A stretch of DNA of 43,691 bases from a virus. Of the stretch, positions 31,439 to 39,676 are shown one piece after another (the stretch's first letter is position 1; every line of letters starts with the position of its first letter). The stretch lies in the IMG/VR virus record IMGVR_UViG_3300025154_000178, positions 1 through 43,691 of that record. One strand, written 5' to 3'. The notes under the pieces were generated by a model. The model had not been told where the DNA came from, made no database searches, and saw only the letters and a list, made by a program, of their open reading frames with translations. Made by a program: the position numbers and the translations under genes.

Positions 31439-31856
31439 AGGAGGTACCAAAATGATCAGAGACGGCCCCAAATAACGCACCACAAGCCGCCCGCCACGCA
31501 AGGCCGTGATGTGGGTACAACCTGAAACACTCAAACTCCGAGAGGTCCGACGATGAAAAGAGCAAGCCCGAGCACCGAATCTCACAAATATATTATAGGA
31601 CGCCGAATGTAAAAGCAGCACCGTGAAGCACCCATGACTTGCCAAAAGCCCACTCTCACAAGGAGTGGGCTTTTGGGGTGAATATTCCACCTTTTCTGTG
31701 AGCAGAAACAAAGAGGCGATTAACCATTCAATCATTAACAAAAGGAGGCAGCGCCTATGACGATCAGCGGCTAAAGCCCACACCAATCAAACAAACAGAT
31801 ATCGTGCCAATTCACAGCCCGGCTCTCTGGCGAGGGTCGGGCAATCTGGAGAAAAG
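31439..31856 (+). other. 418-base region without a normal gene: tiny ORFs and a hairpin
   Basis: Contains three very short ORFs with ribosome sites: MIRDGPK at 31452-31475 after AAAGGAGGTACCAAA, a 19-residue ORF at 31553-31612 after AGAGGTCC, and MTISG at 31757-31774 after AAAGGAGG. A strong hairpin lies at 31642-31676. The first and last have better ribosome sites than most real genes here, so they may be leader peptides or leftovers of deleted genes. I see no convincing larger frame on either strand. Confidence 0.45.
31642..31676 (+). terminator. Strong hairpin, likely terminator
   Basis: CCAAAAGCCCACTC (31642-31655) pairs perfectly with GAGTGGGCTTTTGG (31663-31676), loop TCACAAG. The T run is inside the 3' arm rather than after it, so termination strength is uncertain. 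It would separate the first early genes from the recombination genes. Confidence 0.65.
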
Positions 31857-32282
31857 ATGAAAAGAATCTACATCCCAGGGATACCAGACGTAAAAATGCG
31901 GCCACGGGCGACAAAGAACGGGCGGATGTATGACCCCAACGCGCAAGCCAAAGAGGCCAGTATCCAGAAGGCCTGCATTTCTGGGAACAACAAGGTTTTC
32001 GACACGGCGATTGAGATCAGTTTTGAGTTCGTTTTCCCGCGCCCAAAAAACCACTACAGAACGGGGAAGAACGCCGGAGTCCTCAAACCCGACGCGCCGG
32101 TGTTCTGCACGAACAAGAAAGACCTGGACAATATGGAAAAGTTCTACGCAGACAGCTTTAATTGTATCGCCTGGGTTGATGACAACCTGATCGTTGAATC
32201 GTCGGCAAAAAAGCGGTGGGCGGCTGACAAAGAGTTGCCGCATGTGCTGATTTGGGCCTGGGAATTGCCGAGGCCGTTTTAA
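31857..32282 (+). CDS. rusA: RusA-like Holliday junction resolvase
   Basis: A 141-residue protein of the RusA type, a small dimeric nuclease that cuts four-way junctions. It shows the family core: KPDAPVFCTNKKDLDNMEKF, then WVDDNLIVESSAKKRWA, with the acidic residues of DLDN and VDD expected to bind metal. The N-terminal IPGIPDVKMRPRATKNGRMY also fits. TGGAGAAAAG precedes the ATG. It would resolve branched intermediates of phage recombination and help packaging. Near RecT and an SMC-like ATPase, as in many phages. Confidence 0.85.
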   Translation: MKRIYIPGIPDVKMRPRATKNGRMYDPNAQAKEASIQKACISGNNKVFDTAIEISFEFVFPRPKNHYRTGKNAGVLKPDAPVFCTNKKDLDNMEKFYADSFNCIAWVDDNLIVESSAKKRWAADKELPHVLIWAWELPRPF

Positions 32283-32300
32283 TAAGCAAAAGGAGAAATC

Positions 32301-32783
32301 ATGTCAGAGGAAAACAAGAAGGCCGAATACAAAGAAGAAACCTGCAAGTACGAGTTCACCCCTGAGGAACTCCGCGATATCGCCGAAACCCTGGCGATCA
32401 AAACCCAGGATCTGGAAAAGGTGGAGGATGAAAAGAAATCCGTGATGTCCTCCTACAAGGACCGGATTGACAAGATCGGCATCGATATCAAACAGGCAGC
32501 CAGGCTTTACAAAGACCGTTTTGAAATGCGGCAGATCGAGTGTGAGGTTTTCCGTAATTACGAGGATGGTGTTGTCATATACATCCGCACCGATAACGGC
32601 GAGGTTGCCAGGACATCAAAAATGACGATGGGCGAACGGCAGATGCATATTGACCAGGCAATTAAGGATGAGGCCAAACTTGCCGAGCCGCTCACCGAAG
32701 AGCAGGAGCGCGAAGCGTTTGAGGAATACAATCGGGCGGAAGGTATCGCGCATACAATGAGAAGCGAAAGGTCATCGCTCTAA
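32301..32783 (+). CDS. Coiled-coil protein next to recombination genes
   Basis: A 160-residue acidic protein with a coiled-coil segment (EELRDIAETLAIKTQDLEKV onward) and a small beta part (EVFRNYEDGVVIYIRTDNGE). Proteins of this kind are frequent beside RecT-type genes in phages, without known function. AAAGGAGAAATC precedes the ATG. It is followed by a strong hairpin. Confidence 0.6.
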   Translation: MSEENKKAEYKEETCKYEFTPEELRDIAETLAIKTQDLEKVEDEKKSVMSSYKDRIDKIGIDIKQAARLYKDRFEMRQIECEVFRNYEDGVVIYIRTDNGEVARTSKMTMGERQMHIDQAIKDEAKLAEPLTEEQEREAFEEYNRAEGIAHTMRSERSSL

Positions 32784-32788
32784 ACAGA

Positions 32789-32817
32789 ACCGGCCAGCTA
32801 GGGGATAGCTGGCCGGT
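32789..32817 (+). other. Perfect 12-bp stem after the coiled-coil gene
   Basis: ACCGGCCAGCTA and TAGCTGGCCGGT with a GGGGA loop. No T run follows, so it is probably an RNA processing or stabilising hairpin, or a protein-binding palindrome, rather than a full terminator. Confidence 0.55.
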
Positions 32818-32876
32818 CAGGGGCAGGCTGCAAGGTTGAAACAGGAAAACGATAACAAATAATATGGAGATCGGCA

Positions 32877-33257
32877 ATGACAAAAACTGAGTTTAAAACC
32901 GGAGACACCGTTCTGGTTGATGGCGTTATGGGAGACGAAAAAAGGATATTCCTTTATATCGCCGACAACTTGAGATACGTGGTCCAGAGGGAAGAACAAT
33001 ATAGAGCAGGCCGTATTTTTAACGGCATATCGCAATGGAAAAACGTCAGGCCAGTTCCGCGCACTGAAACCCGAGTGAAGTCGGCCTTGGCGCTGATGAT
33101 ACTTTTTGCTGAGCAGGGCTATACGACAAACTATGACGGGTCGTGGAGCAAGGGATCGTCATATTTTCGCCCGGGGATGTGGTACTTTTGCGGGAAAATA
33201 CCAGAGCAGGGCCTTTATGGATATCTGCCTGAATGGCTCGAAGAGGTGGGGATATGA
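32877..33257 (+). CDS. Hypothetical protein
   Basis: A 126-residue protein. The first part (FKTGDTVLVDGVMGDEKRIF) resembles a small beta-barrel, and the rest includes KSALALMILFAEQGYTTNYD and WYFCGKIPEQGLYGYLPEWL. No family recognised. ATGGAGATCGGCA precedes the start. Overlaps the ATPase gene by ATGA. Confidence 0.55.
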   Translation: MTKTEFKTGDTVLVDGVMGDEKRIFLYIADNLRYVVQREEQYRAGRIFNGISQWKNVRPVPRTETRVKSALALMILFAEQGYTTNYDGSWSKGSSYFRPGMWYFCGKIPEQGLYGYLPEWLEEVGI

Positions 33258-35194
33258 AAAAACTCACGCTTTTGTCTTTACATCTTCGCAATTTCAAAGG
33301 TTGCCAGGAGTTCAACCTGGCCGTCAACGGCCGGAATGCAAACGTTTATGGCGACAATGCATCCGGCAAAACGTCCTTGTTTGACGCACTCTGCTGGCTC
33401 TTTTTCAATAAGGATTCCTCATTTAAAAGCGATTTCGAAATCAAAACCCTTCGCGATGACGGAACCGTTGAACACAACCTCAGCCACGAAGTCAAAGGCC
33501 TGTTTCGATGGGACGGCCGCGTGATCGAACTGAAAAAGGTTTATACCGAAATATGGACCAAAAAAAGAGGGTCGGCAGCAAAAGAGATGACCGGCCACGA
33601 AACCAATCATTTCGTTGACAGCGTGCCGGTACAGAAAAAGGAATACCAGCAGCGGATATCCGAGATCGCCAGCGAGGAACAATTCAAACTGCTCACTTCC
33701 CCGTTCTATTTTCCTCAGCAAATGAAATGGACGGAGCGCAGGGCGCTACTGATGCAGCTCTGTGGTGATGTGTCGGACGCTGATGTCCTCGACTCAATGG
33801 CAACATTGCAGAGCAAAGACTCAACTTTCAAGCTAACCAATATCATCAATACCCGCTCCCTGGAAGATCATAAAAAGGTAGTGGCCGTCCGACGGAAAGA
33901 GATCAATCAGGAGCTCGTCAAGCTGCCTGCCAGAATCGATGAGGTTGTCCGGGGGGTGGAAGATATTTCCGGCATCAATCATCTCTCAGAAATAAAATAC
34001 GTTGAATCATTGGTCGACGAGCTGGCCCTGATCGATCAGAAGATCGCCAGCCTGAAAACCGGCGGCGCCCTGGGAGATCTGCAACGGCAACTGGCTGATG
34101 CCGAAACCGAGTTGATCGCTGCGAAAAATGCAATGCAGCGGGAGGTCAACGCGGCAAAAACCCAAAAGGATAATGCGATATTTCTCCTGCAGAAAAACCG
34201 CGATGATGTTGAGCGGTCAATCTCGAAAGCCGCGGTTGATATCGGCATCCTCGAGGAAGAGAAAGACGCACTGCAACAGCATATGGCGGCGCTCAGGGAA
34301 GAGTGGGCCGATATCAAGCCATACCAGGCATCCGAGAATTGCCCGACATGTGGACAGCATCTCCCGGCTGATCAAATCGACGCGGCCAGGGAATCATACA
34401 ACGAAGCCATTTCGAAACGAAAGGCAGGTATCAACGAGAAGGGCAAGGCGGACAAGGAGCGGGTCGAGGCGATTGATCAAAAGATCGTCTTACTCAATGG
34501 CCTGGTTGATGGCGCCCGTGAAAAAACAAAAACGCTTGATACAGAGATTGCCGAAACAGAACGAACCGAACAAAAGGTCGACGGCAAAGCAGTAGCCGCA
34601 GCGCAATCCAAGGTCACCGACCTGGCCGCTCGGATCGAAGTCGAGAAGATGGGCGCCGGATCCAATCAGCCGCTCACCGATGCCGAAGAGTCCCGCCGAT
34701 TGATCGCTGAAAAGATCGCGGCCGGCCAGTCGAAGATTGCCAAGGTTGAGGCGCACCAGAAAGCGGTCGACCGGAAGCTTTTGCTTGAGAAGGAAGAAAA
34801 GAAACTGGCTAAGGAGTTCGAGCAGCTGGAAAGCGAACTTTTCTTGATGGATCAATTTACCCGGGCGAAGGTGGATATGTTGGAGGGTAAAATCAACGGC
34901 ATGTTCTCCATGGCCAGATTCCGGATGTTCGAGGAAAACATAAACGGCGGCCTACAGGAGTGTTGCAAGGTCACATTCAACGGCGTGCCGTTTGAATCGT
35001 CGTTGAACAACGGGGCCAGGGTCAATGTCGGACTTGACTGTATCAACACGATCAGCCGGGCGCAGGGGTTGTCTTTGCCGATCTTCATCGACAACTCGGA
35101 ATCAGTCACTTCTCTTATCTCGGTCGAGGCGCAGGTTGTCCGGTTGGTGGTGAGTGAGCCAGATAAAACTTTACGGGTGGAGGTGGGACAGTGA
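33254..35194 (+). CDS. SMC/SbcC-like ATPase
   Basis: A 646-residue ABC-type ATPase of the SbcC/Rad50/RecF group. Walker A is GDNASGKTS at 33-41 after LHLRNFKG. Two long coiled-coil halves flank a CPTCGQ motif near residues 363-366, which resembles a Rad50 zinc hook. The C-terminal head has LNNGARVNVGLDCINTISRA (signature-like) and LPIFIDNSESV, a Walker B in which Asp and the usual Glu are replaced by Asp-Asn. Expected to work with a nuclease on DNA ends, but no SbcD-type partner is visible. The ATG at 33254 overlaps the previous stop. Confidence 0.85.
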   Translation: MKKLTLLSLHLRNFKGCQEFNLAVNGRNANVYGDNASGKTSLFDALCWLFFNKDSSFKSDFEIKTLRDDGTVEHNLSHEVKGLFRWDGRVIELKKVYTEIWTKKRGSAAKEMTGHETNHFVDSVPVQKKEYQQRISEIASEEQFKLLTSPFYFPQQMKWTERRALLMQLCGDVSDADVLDSMATLQSKDSTFKLTNIINTRSLEDHKKVVAVRRKEINQELVKLPARIDEVVRGVEDISGINHLSEIKYVESLVDELALIDQKIASLKTGGALGDLQRQLADAETELIAAKNAMQREVNAAKTQKDNAIFLLQKNRDDVERSISKAAVDIGILEEEKDALQQHMAALREEWADIKPYQASENCPTCGQHLPADQIDAARESYNEAISKRKAGINEKGKADKERVEAIDQKIVLLNGLVDGAREKTKTLDTEIAETERTEQKVDGKAVAAAQSKVTDLAARIEVEKMGAGSNQPLTDAEESRRLIAEKIAAGQSKIAKVEAHQKAVDRKLLLEKEEKKLAKEFEQLESELFLMDQFTRAKVDMLEGKINGMFSMARFRMFEENINGGLQECCKVTFNGVPFESSLNNGARVNVGLDCINTISRAQGLSLPIFIDNSESVTSLISVEAQVVRLVVSEPDKTLRVEVGQ

Positions 35195-35403
35195 GCGGAC
35201 AAAAGCCAAAAACCAAATCATGGTACGGGCCATGCGGGTCGCTCGTGACCGATACCGAGATACCCGGCGTGTCGTATGACATTGGTAAAGATGACTCTGA
35301 TTTTTACGGAGCCAGGTTTTTCATCGGCGAATCCATGTCGGTATCTGCAGCAAAAACAATATCAGAGGCTTTAGGCCTCGACTATCAAGGAGAAGTAAAA
35401 TGA
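35191..35403 (+). CDS. Small protein between ATPase and RecT
   Basis: A 70-residue protein with a GTG start after GGAGGTGGGACA. Sequence includes SWYGPCGSLVTDTEIPGVSY and ESMSVSAAKTISEALGLDY. No family recognised. It overlaps both neighbours by ATGA or GTGA, so it is co-translated with the recombination proteins. Confidence 0.6.
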   Translation: MSGQKPKTKSWYGPCGSLVTDTEIPGVSYDIGKDDSDFYGARFFIGESMSVSAAKTISEALGLDYQGEVK

Positions 35404-36326
35404 GCAACACACCAGCAACAACAAACCAGAAAGAACTCGCAGTAAAGCCGATAGACCGCCTCAAAACGGTCATGGCAAGTGAGTCAGTACAACAGCAATT
35501 TAAAAACGCCATGGGCGAAAACAGCAATCTATTGGTTGCTCAGATAATCGACCTCTACGCCTCCGATCGGCAACTCCAGAAATGTGAACCGTCGCTGGTT
35601 GTGGGTGAATGCCTCAAGGCGGCAACACTCAAGCTCCCGGTAAATCGCTCTCTCGGGTTCGCCTGGATCATCGCCAGGTTTAACAATAAAGAGAACGCCT
35701 ATATTCCTCAATTTCAGCCAGGGTGGAAGGGAATCGTCCAGCTGGCTCAGCGTACCGGCCAATACAAATACATTAACTGCGGCCCTGTCTTTGAGGGTGA
35801 GCTGAGGTCGATAAGTAAGCTTACCGGGGTGGTGGATATCGATGGTGAGGCGGTATCCGATGAAGAGGTTGGATATTTTGCATACATCGAACTCATGAAC
35901 GGGTTCTCAAAGACGCTTTACTGGTCGAAAGCCAAGGTCGAAGCACACGCGATCAAATACAATCCTGAGTGCAAAAAGGCCGGGAAACTGGCGAACGTCT
36001 GGAAAGAACATTTTGCCAGTAGAGCGCAGGCCACGGTACTCAAGCACCTGATTCAGAAATACGGAATTATGTCGATTGAAATGCAGGCGTACATGAAGGG
36101 TGATGAGGATATAAAACTTTCCCATGCTGGCCAACTTGATGACGAAACCGGTAATCTTGCCAACCAAGGCGAAATAATCGACATCGATCCCGAGGGCATG
36201 CAGGTTAATACCGATACTGGTGAGGTAACCAAATCAAACGAGGTATCCGGCGACGGCTCAGGACACAAGCTGCCACCTGTCGAGGAAACCAAAGGGCAGG
36301 TTCAGGAAGACGGCCCGAGCTTCTAA
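35400..36326 (+). CDS. recT: RecT-type single-strand annealing recombinase
   Basis: A 308-residue RecT family protein that anneals complementary single strands. It matches the family through VQQQFKNAMGENSNLLVAQI, QLQKCEPSLVVGECLKAATL, LGFAWIIARFNNKENAYIPQ and FQPGWKGIVQLAQRTGQYKY, and NVWKEHFASRAQATVLKHLI. The C-terminal 70 residues are acidic and probably disordered, the usual place for SSB or nuclease contact. No RecE/exonuclease gene is visible next to it; the adjacent ATPase may play a part in end processing. Confidence 0.93.
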   Translation: MSNTPATTNQKELAVKPIDRLKTVMASESVQQQFKNAMGENSNLLVAQIIDLYASDRQLQKCEPSLVVGECLKAATLKLPVNRSLGFAWIIARFNNKENAYIPQFQPGWKGIVQLAQRTGQYKYINCGPVFEGELRSISKLTGVVDIDGEAVSDEEVGYFAYIELMNGFSKTLYWSKAKVEAHAIKYNPECKKAGKLANVWKEHFASRAQATVLKHLIQKYGIMSIEMQAYMKGDEDIKLSHAGQLDDETGNLANQGEIIDIDPEGMQVNTDTGEVTKSNEVSGDGSGHKLPPVEETKGQVQEDGPSF

Positions 36327-36327
36327 C

Positions 36328-37044
36328 ATGACGATCAAAATAGAATCATTCGCCAGCAGCAGTAACGGCAACCTCTACCGAATTTCAGACGGCCATTCGA
36401 CGCTACTGATTGAGGCAGGGTTGCCGATTGCAAAGATTAAAAAGGCGCTTGATTATCAGCTTTCGGAGGTCGATGGATGCTTAGTTACCCACGAACACCA
36501 GGACCATACAAAGGCAGTTCACGACCTCCTTAAAGCTGGTGTTGATTGCGCTATGAGTATCGGTACAGCTCAGGCGATTGGATGTTTGAACCATCGTCGG
36601 TGCTACACGTTAAAAGCGACTCGCCGGGATGATTTTCACGGCTGGACAGTGCTTCCATTCCCTATAGAGCATGACTGCGCTGAATCCTTGGGGTTTCTTT
36701 TGATGAGTAAAATCACCAGAGAAAGGGTTATGTTCGCGACGGATACGGCATACATTCGGCCTCGGTTTTTTGGCCTTAACTATGTAATGGTTGAGTGTAA
36801 TTATGATACGCAAACAATCAGCGAAAATCTCACGAGTGGCGAATTATCAAGTGCTCAATACGAAAGAATACTGGGGACGCATTTCGGCTTGAATAATGTG
36901 GTTGAATTCCTAAAAGCGAACGATTTAAGTAAGGTTAAAGAGATACATCTTTTGCATCTTAGCAGAGGTAATGCAAATGAAGAACGGATATTGTCAACAA
37001 TTAAAAGACTGACCGGGTTGCCGGTTTATGTTGCTGGGGAGTGA
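36328..37044 (+). CDS. MBL-fold hydrolase, phage RecT-associated
   Basis: A 238-residue metallo-beta-lactamase-fold protein with THEHQDH at 54-60 (H55, H57, D59, H60), then later metal ligands likely in PIEHDC, ATDTAY (Asp) and HLLHLSRGNANEERI (His). It starts IKIESFASSSNGNLYRI as other YycJ-like members do. Such genes often follow RecT in phages, where a nuclease activity on DNA or RNA is suspected. It has the residues needed to be active. The start follows the recT stop by one base. Confidence 0.88.
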   Translation: MTIKIESFASSSNGNLYRISDGHSTLLIEAGLPIAKIKKALDYQLSEVDGCLVTHEHQDHTKAVHDLLKAGVDCAMSIGTAQAIGCLNHRRCYTLKATRRDDFHGWTVLPFPIEHDCAESLGFLLMSKITRERVMFATDTAYIRPRFFGLNYVMVECNYDTQTISENLTSGELSSAQYERILGTHFGLNNVVEFLKANDLSKVKEIHLLHLSRGNANEERILSTIKRLTGLPVYVAGE

Positions 37045-37049
37045 TGGCT

Positions 37050-37268
37050 ATGAAAATTGACAAAGTAAGTGTGCGTGTCGGAGAGTTACGCAGCACAGGA
37101 TATCCGACATTTTCAAACCGCCGCGTTGAGGTTGAATTGACTGCCTGCCTTGAGCCCGGAGAAACAGCATCTGCGGTAAAAGATAGGCTTTTGTCTCACG
37201 CAAGAAAAGCAGTTGCTTTTAAACTTGGCGACATCAAAACTGAAGATGAGATGGACGTTCCTTTTTAA
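37050..37268 (+). CDS. Small hypothetical protein
   Basis: A 72-residue protein (KIDKVSVRVGELRSTGYPTF; LEPGETASAVKDRLLSHARK). It resembles a small alpha/beta fold that may bind nucleic acid. ATG 37050 is chosen because GGGGA at 37036-37040 is nine bases away; ATG 37044 is too close. No family named. Confidence 0.55.
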   Translation: MKIDKVSVRVGELRSTGYPTFSNRRVEVELTACLEPGETASAVKDRLLSHARKAVAFKLGDIKTEDEMDVPF

Positions 37269-37288
37269 AAAATCAACAGGGAACGTTT

Positions 37289-37999
37289 ATGTCAAACGAT
37301 GGATGGGTAAAGAATTATCGCAAAATAGCGGAGTGGGAATGGTACACCACTCCGCACATGGCTCACCTATGGCAGCATCTCATACGGGAGGCAAATCACA
37401 AAGACGGAAGGTGGCAGGGGTATGATGTAATGAAAGGGCAACTGGTCTGCGGATTGCACACTCTCAGTGCCGCAACAGGCATATCAGTTAGGAGTTTAAG
37501 GACGTGTCTGGCAAGGCTTGAACAGAGTGGCGAAATAGTGCGAAAATCGACAAACAGATTTTCAATCATAACTATTAGCAAATATTGCAAATATCAGAAC
37601 GAAGAAATTCAGAGCGACAAGCAAGCGACAAGCAAGCGACAAGCAAGCGACAAGCAAGCGACAACAAACAAGAATGAGAAGAATGAAAGAATGAAAGAAG
37701 TAAAAAGCATAGGGGAAAAATCCTCAAGATTTATTCCTCCAACGCTCGAACAAGTAGCGGCATATTGTTCTGAGAGAAAAAACAACGTCGACCCAGAGAA
37801 GTGGTTAGCTCATTACACATCTAACGGTTGGTTGGTTGGTAAAGCAAAAGCGAAAATGCAGTGCTGGAAATCTGCGGTTATTACTTGGGAAGGAAACGGA
37901 TTCAGCAACGGCGCAGGCAAAAAGGAGTTCAAGACCTTTTCAGAAATCAAAGACGAGAAAGTGAAACAGGCAATGCGAGAATGGGCAGGTGAGGAATGA
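37289..37999 (+). CDS. Winged-helix replication initiation protein
   Basis: A 236-residue replication protein. The N-terminal 110 residues look like a phage replisome organiser wHTH: HMAHLWQHLIREANHKDGRW, GQLVCGLHTLSAATGISVRS and RTCLARLEQSGEIVRKSTNR. A polar linker (SDKQATSKRQASDKQATTNK) encoded by DNA repeats follows, then a C-terminal domain with PEKWLAHYTSNGWLVGKAKA. This layout (DNA-binding domain, linker, loader-interacting part) resembles lambda O and DnaD-type initiators. Overlaps the next gene by ATGA. Confidence 0.75.
   Translation: MSNDGWVKNYRKIAEWEWYTTPHMAHLWQHLIREANHKDGRWQGYDVMKGQLVCGLHTLSAATGISVRSLRTCLARLEQSGEIVRKSTNRFSIITISKYCKYQNEEIQSDKQATSKRQASDKQATTNKNEKNERMKEVKSIGEKSSRFIPPTLEQVAAYCSERKNNVDPEKWLAHYTSNGWLVGKAKAKMQCWKSAVITWEGNGFSNGAGKKEFKTFSEIKDEKVKQAMREWAGEE
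37614..37657 (+). repeat. Four 11-bp iterons inside the initiator gene
   Basis: Four perfect tandem copies of GCGACAAGCAA plus a degenerate fifth (GCGACAACAAA, to 37668). An AT-rich stretch precedes them. Placement inside the replication gene's linker is just like the lambda origin inside gene O, so this is a likely replication origin. Because 11 is not a multiple of three, the repeats are not explained by protein repeats. Confidence 0.7.
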
Positions 38000-38604
38000 C
38001 CGAGAACGACAAAAAGCAATTCCTGGCGATTATGTACAAGCTTTTCGCAATCTACGAAATGCCGATGGAAAACAAACACCTCCTTTCCGCATGGTTTGAG
38101 GCCTTGTCCGGTTATTCGGTCGAGGAAGTGGCGGACGCTGCACAGCGGTACATCAAAAGCGCTGATTTTGGCACATACAAACCGAAACCTGCAGACCTCA
38201 TCAAGATGATCGAGGGAACGTCAGTAGACAGGGCGCTGCTGGCATGGACAAAGGTTGAGAAGGCGCTGAGAAGCGTAGGAACCTACGCGACGGTGGTTTT
38301 TGATGATCCGACTATCCACCGGGTTGTTGATGACATGGGAGGATGGATAACACTCGGGCAATCGCAAGAGGCAGAGTTGCCATTCATCTCCAAAGAGTTT
38401 GCGAACCGTTACCGGGGATTTTCTCAGCGGCAAGAGATCCCTGAACATCCTCGGAAGCTCTACGGCCTCATCGACCAGCAGAATGGCGCTGGCGGGTATC
38501 CAGTTGAGGCTGATCCGGTTTTGATCGGCGAACCAGAGAAGGCTTCACTGGTGTTGAGCGGGGCGATGTTGCCAGAGTGCTGCTTTCGGAAGCTGTTAAA
38601 CTGA
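37996..38604 (+). CDS. Replication-associated protein, possible helicase loader
   Basis: A 202-residue protein. The N-terminal half (MYKLFAIYEMPMENKHLLSA, FGTYKPKPADLIKMIEG) resembles loader or primase-associated proteins, and ALRSVGTYATVVFDDPTIHR with VVDDMGGWITLG matches the DUF6475-like phage family. It directly follows the initiator with an ATGA overlap, the usual place for a helicase loader. No ATPase motif is visible, so it is not a DnaC-type ATPase. No helicase gene is visible, so the host's is probably used. Confidence 0.65.
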   Translation: MTENDKKQFLAIMYKLFAIYEMPMENKHLLSAWFEALSGYSVEEVADAAQRYIKSADFGTYKPKPADLIKMIEGTSVDRALLAWTKVEKALRSVGTYATVVFDDPTIHRVVDDMGGWITLGQSQEAELPFISKEFANRYRGFSQRQEIPEHPRKLYGLIDQQNGAGGYPVEADPVLIGEPEKASLVLSGAMLPECCFRKLLN

Positions 38605-38709
38605 CAAGGAAACGACAAGGCGATACAGCCAGCAATCGAACTCCACCTCCGGCATACATTCGCCTGGCCTATCCACAAAATGCAAATTAGAGGCAATTTT
38701 GGAGGTTTT

Positions 38710-38922
38710 ATGGATATCGAAATTCACGAAACGGGAATCATGGAAATAGCCGGCGAATTTGAACCCGAGGTTGCGATCCTCGAAGGCATGCCAGGCAGGG
38801 CGTTCTCGCCGATGCCATTCATGACGATTGGCCGCAAGAAAAGCAACCGGGAGAAAGGAGTGGAACAGGCGTACGCTTATGCTCGGGCGCAGGAAAAACG
38901 ACAACAGGGGGAGCGAGGGTGA
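38710..38922 (+). CDS. Small hypothetical protein
   Basis: A 70-residue protein (DIEIHETGIMEIAGEFEPEV; PFMTIGRKKSNREKGVEQAY) with a basic helical end. ATG 38710 follows TGGAGGTTTT. The 105 bases between it and the previous gene contain no convincing gene. Function unknown. Confidence 0.55.
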   Translation: MDIEIHETGIMEIAGEFEPEVAILEGMPGRAFSPMPFMTIGRKKSNREKGVEQAYAYARAQEKRQQGERG

Positions 38923-38924
38923 TT

Positions 38925-39030
38925 GTAAAATATTACCGCCGTGTCCGTAAAATATTACCGCAAGATGTAAAATTATTACCGGTCACAATGGTAAATAATT
39001 ACCTACTAAGTAGTTTTAAAAGCTTTTAAA
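38925..39030. repeat. Cluster of four GTAA-TTAC dyads and two palindromes
   Basis: GTAAAATATTACCG occurs at 38925-38938 and 38947-38960; GTAAAATTATTACCGG at 38967-38982; GGTAAATAATTACC at 38990-39003. Each is a dyad GTAA-N4/5-TTAC and centres are 20-24 bases apart, about two helical turns. CTACTAAGTAG (39003-39013) and the 16-bp palindrome TTTAAAAGCTTTTAAA (39015-39030) follow. The stretch 38923-39085 has no gene. It looks like an operator array, a second origin or a partition site. Confidence 0.7.
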
Positions 39031-39085
39031 GGATGTGTATAAGTATGGATTTTTCGGCTAAAAACAACAACAAATAGGCTGTGTA

Positions 39086-39478
39086 ATGGCAAAGCCAGGA
39101 ATATACCCAATAACGATAACCAAATACTGCAAGCACTGCGACCGGAATGATCAGGTGACGGTAAACTCCCATCACGAAAAAATAGCAAATTACTACTGCT
39201 GCGATCCCTGTAAAGCCGCATACACCAGTAAAATACAGGCGCAACGGGCAATCAATCTCAGCGCAAAATATCGGGCCTTGCCTGCGCCGGTCTGGGAAAA
39301 ACGCGGGAAGTATGGGCCGAGGAAGGCTGAAAGCTCGGAGCAGTTGCAGGAGAGGATGGAGATGGAAACGCGTCGACGGATCGCTGATGCTCGGAATTCG
39401 CTGAAGGAGCGGGATGCTGAATATTTGCGGTTGCGGCGGCGGAGTTTGGGGTTGCCTGAATTGAGAATTGGAGGTTGA
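39086..39478 (+). CDS. Zinc-finger protein with coiled-coil end
   Basis: A 130-residue protein. C15-x2-C18 and C38/C39-x2-C42 form a zinc site in the first 45 residues. The rest is a charged helix rich in Arg and Glu (ERMEMETRRRIADARNSLKE). It is the first gene after the dyad cluster, so it could be a regulator that binds there, but this is only position. Weak ribosome site. Confidence 0.6.
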   Translation: MAKPGIYPITITKYCKHCDRNDQVTVNSHHEKIANYYCCDPCKAAYTSKIQAQRAINLSAKYRALPAPVWEKRGKYGPRKAESSEQLQERMEMETRRRIADARNSLKERDAEYLRLRRRSLGLPELRIGG

Positions 39479-39481
39479 AGT

Positions 39482-39676
39482 ATGGGCGATTATTTTGCAT
39501 CTTACGAAAAGAACGTTGAGGCAATAGTTACTCGGACACGGCACACCGTCAGAATGAGGATCAACGCAAGAGCCGTTGATATCAGGGCTGCGCTGGCCGA
39601 CGTACCGGATAATGCCATCTTGGTAATCGTCAACGGGGACGAGGACACTGCGAGTGAGGGAATTCCGGCAAAATAA
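39482..39676 (+). CDS. Small hypothetical protein
   Basis: A 64-residue protein with an Arg-rich middle (TRTRHTVRMRINARAVDIRA) and an acidic end (VNGDEDTASEGIPAK). GGAGGTTGAAGT precedes the ATG. No family recognised. Confidence 0.55.
   Translation: MGDYFASYEKNVEAIVTRTRHTVRMRINARAVDIRAALADVPDNAILVIVNGDEDTASEGIPAK

Noticed and set aside
31184-31786. 200-residue reverse ORF
   Set aside because: No motif, erratic composition, and it crosses a strong terminator-like hairpin; it conflicts with the forward gene at 31157.
37614-37657. Tandem repeats as a CRISPR array
   Set aside because: Units are 11 bases and directly adjacent with no spacers; they lie within a coding gene and fit iterons.
38925-39003. 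GTAA-TTAC repeats as a CRISPR array
   Set aside because: Repeats are about 12-16 bases, imperfect and only 6-11 bases apart, which is far too short for spacers.
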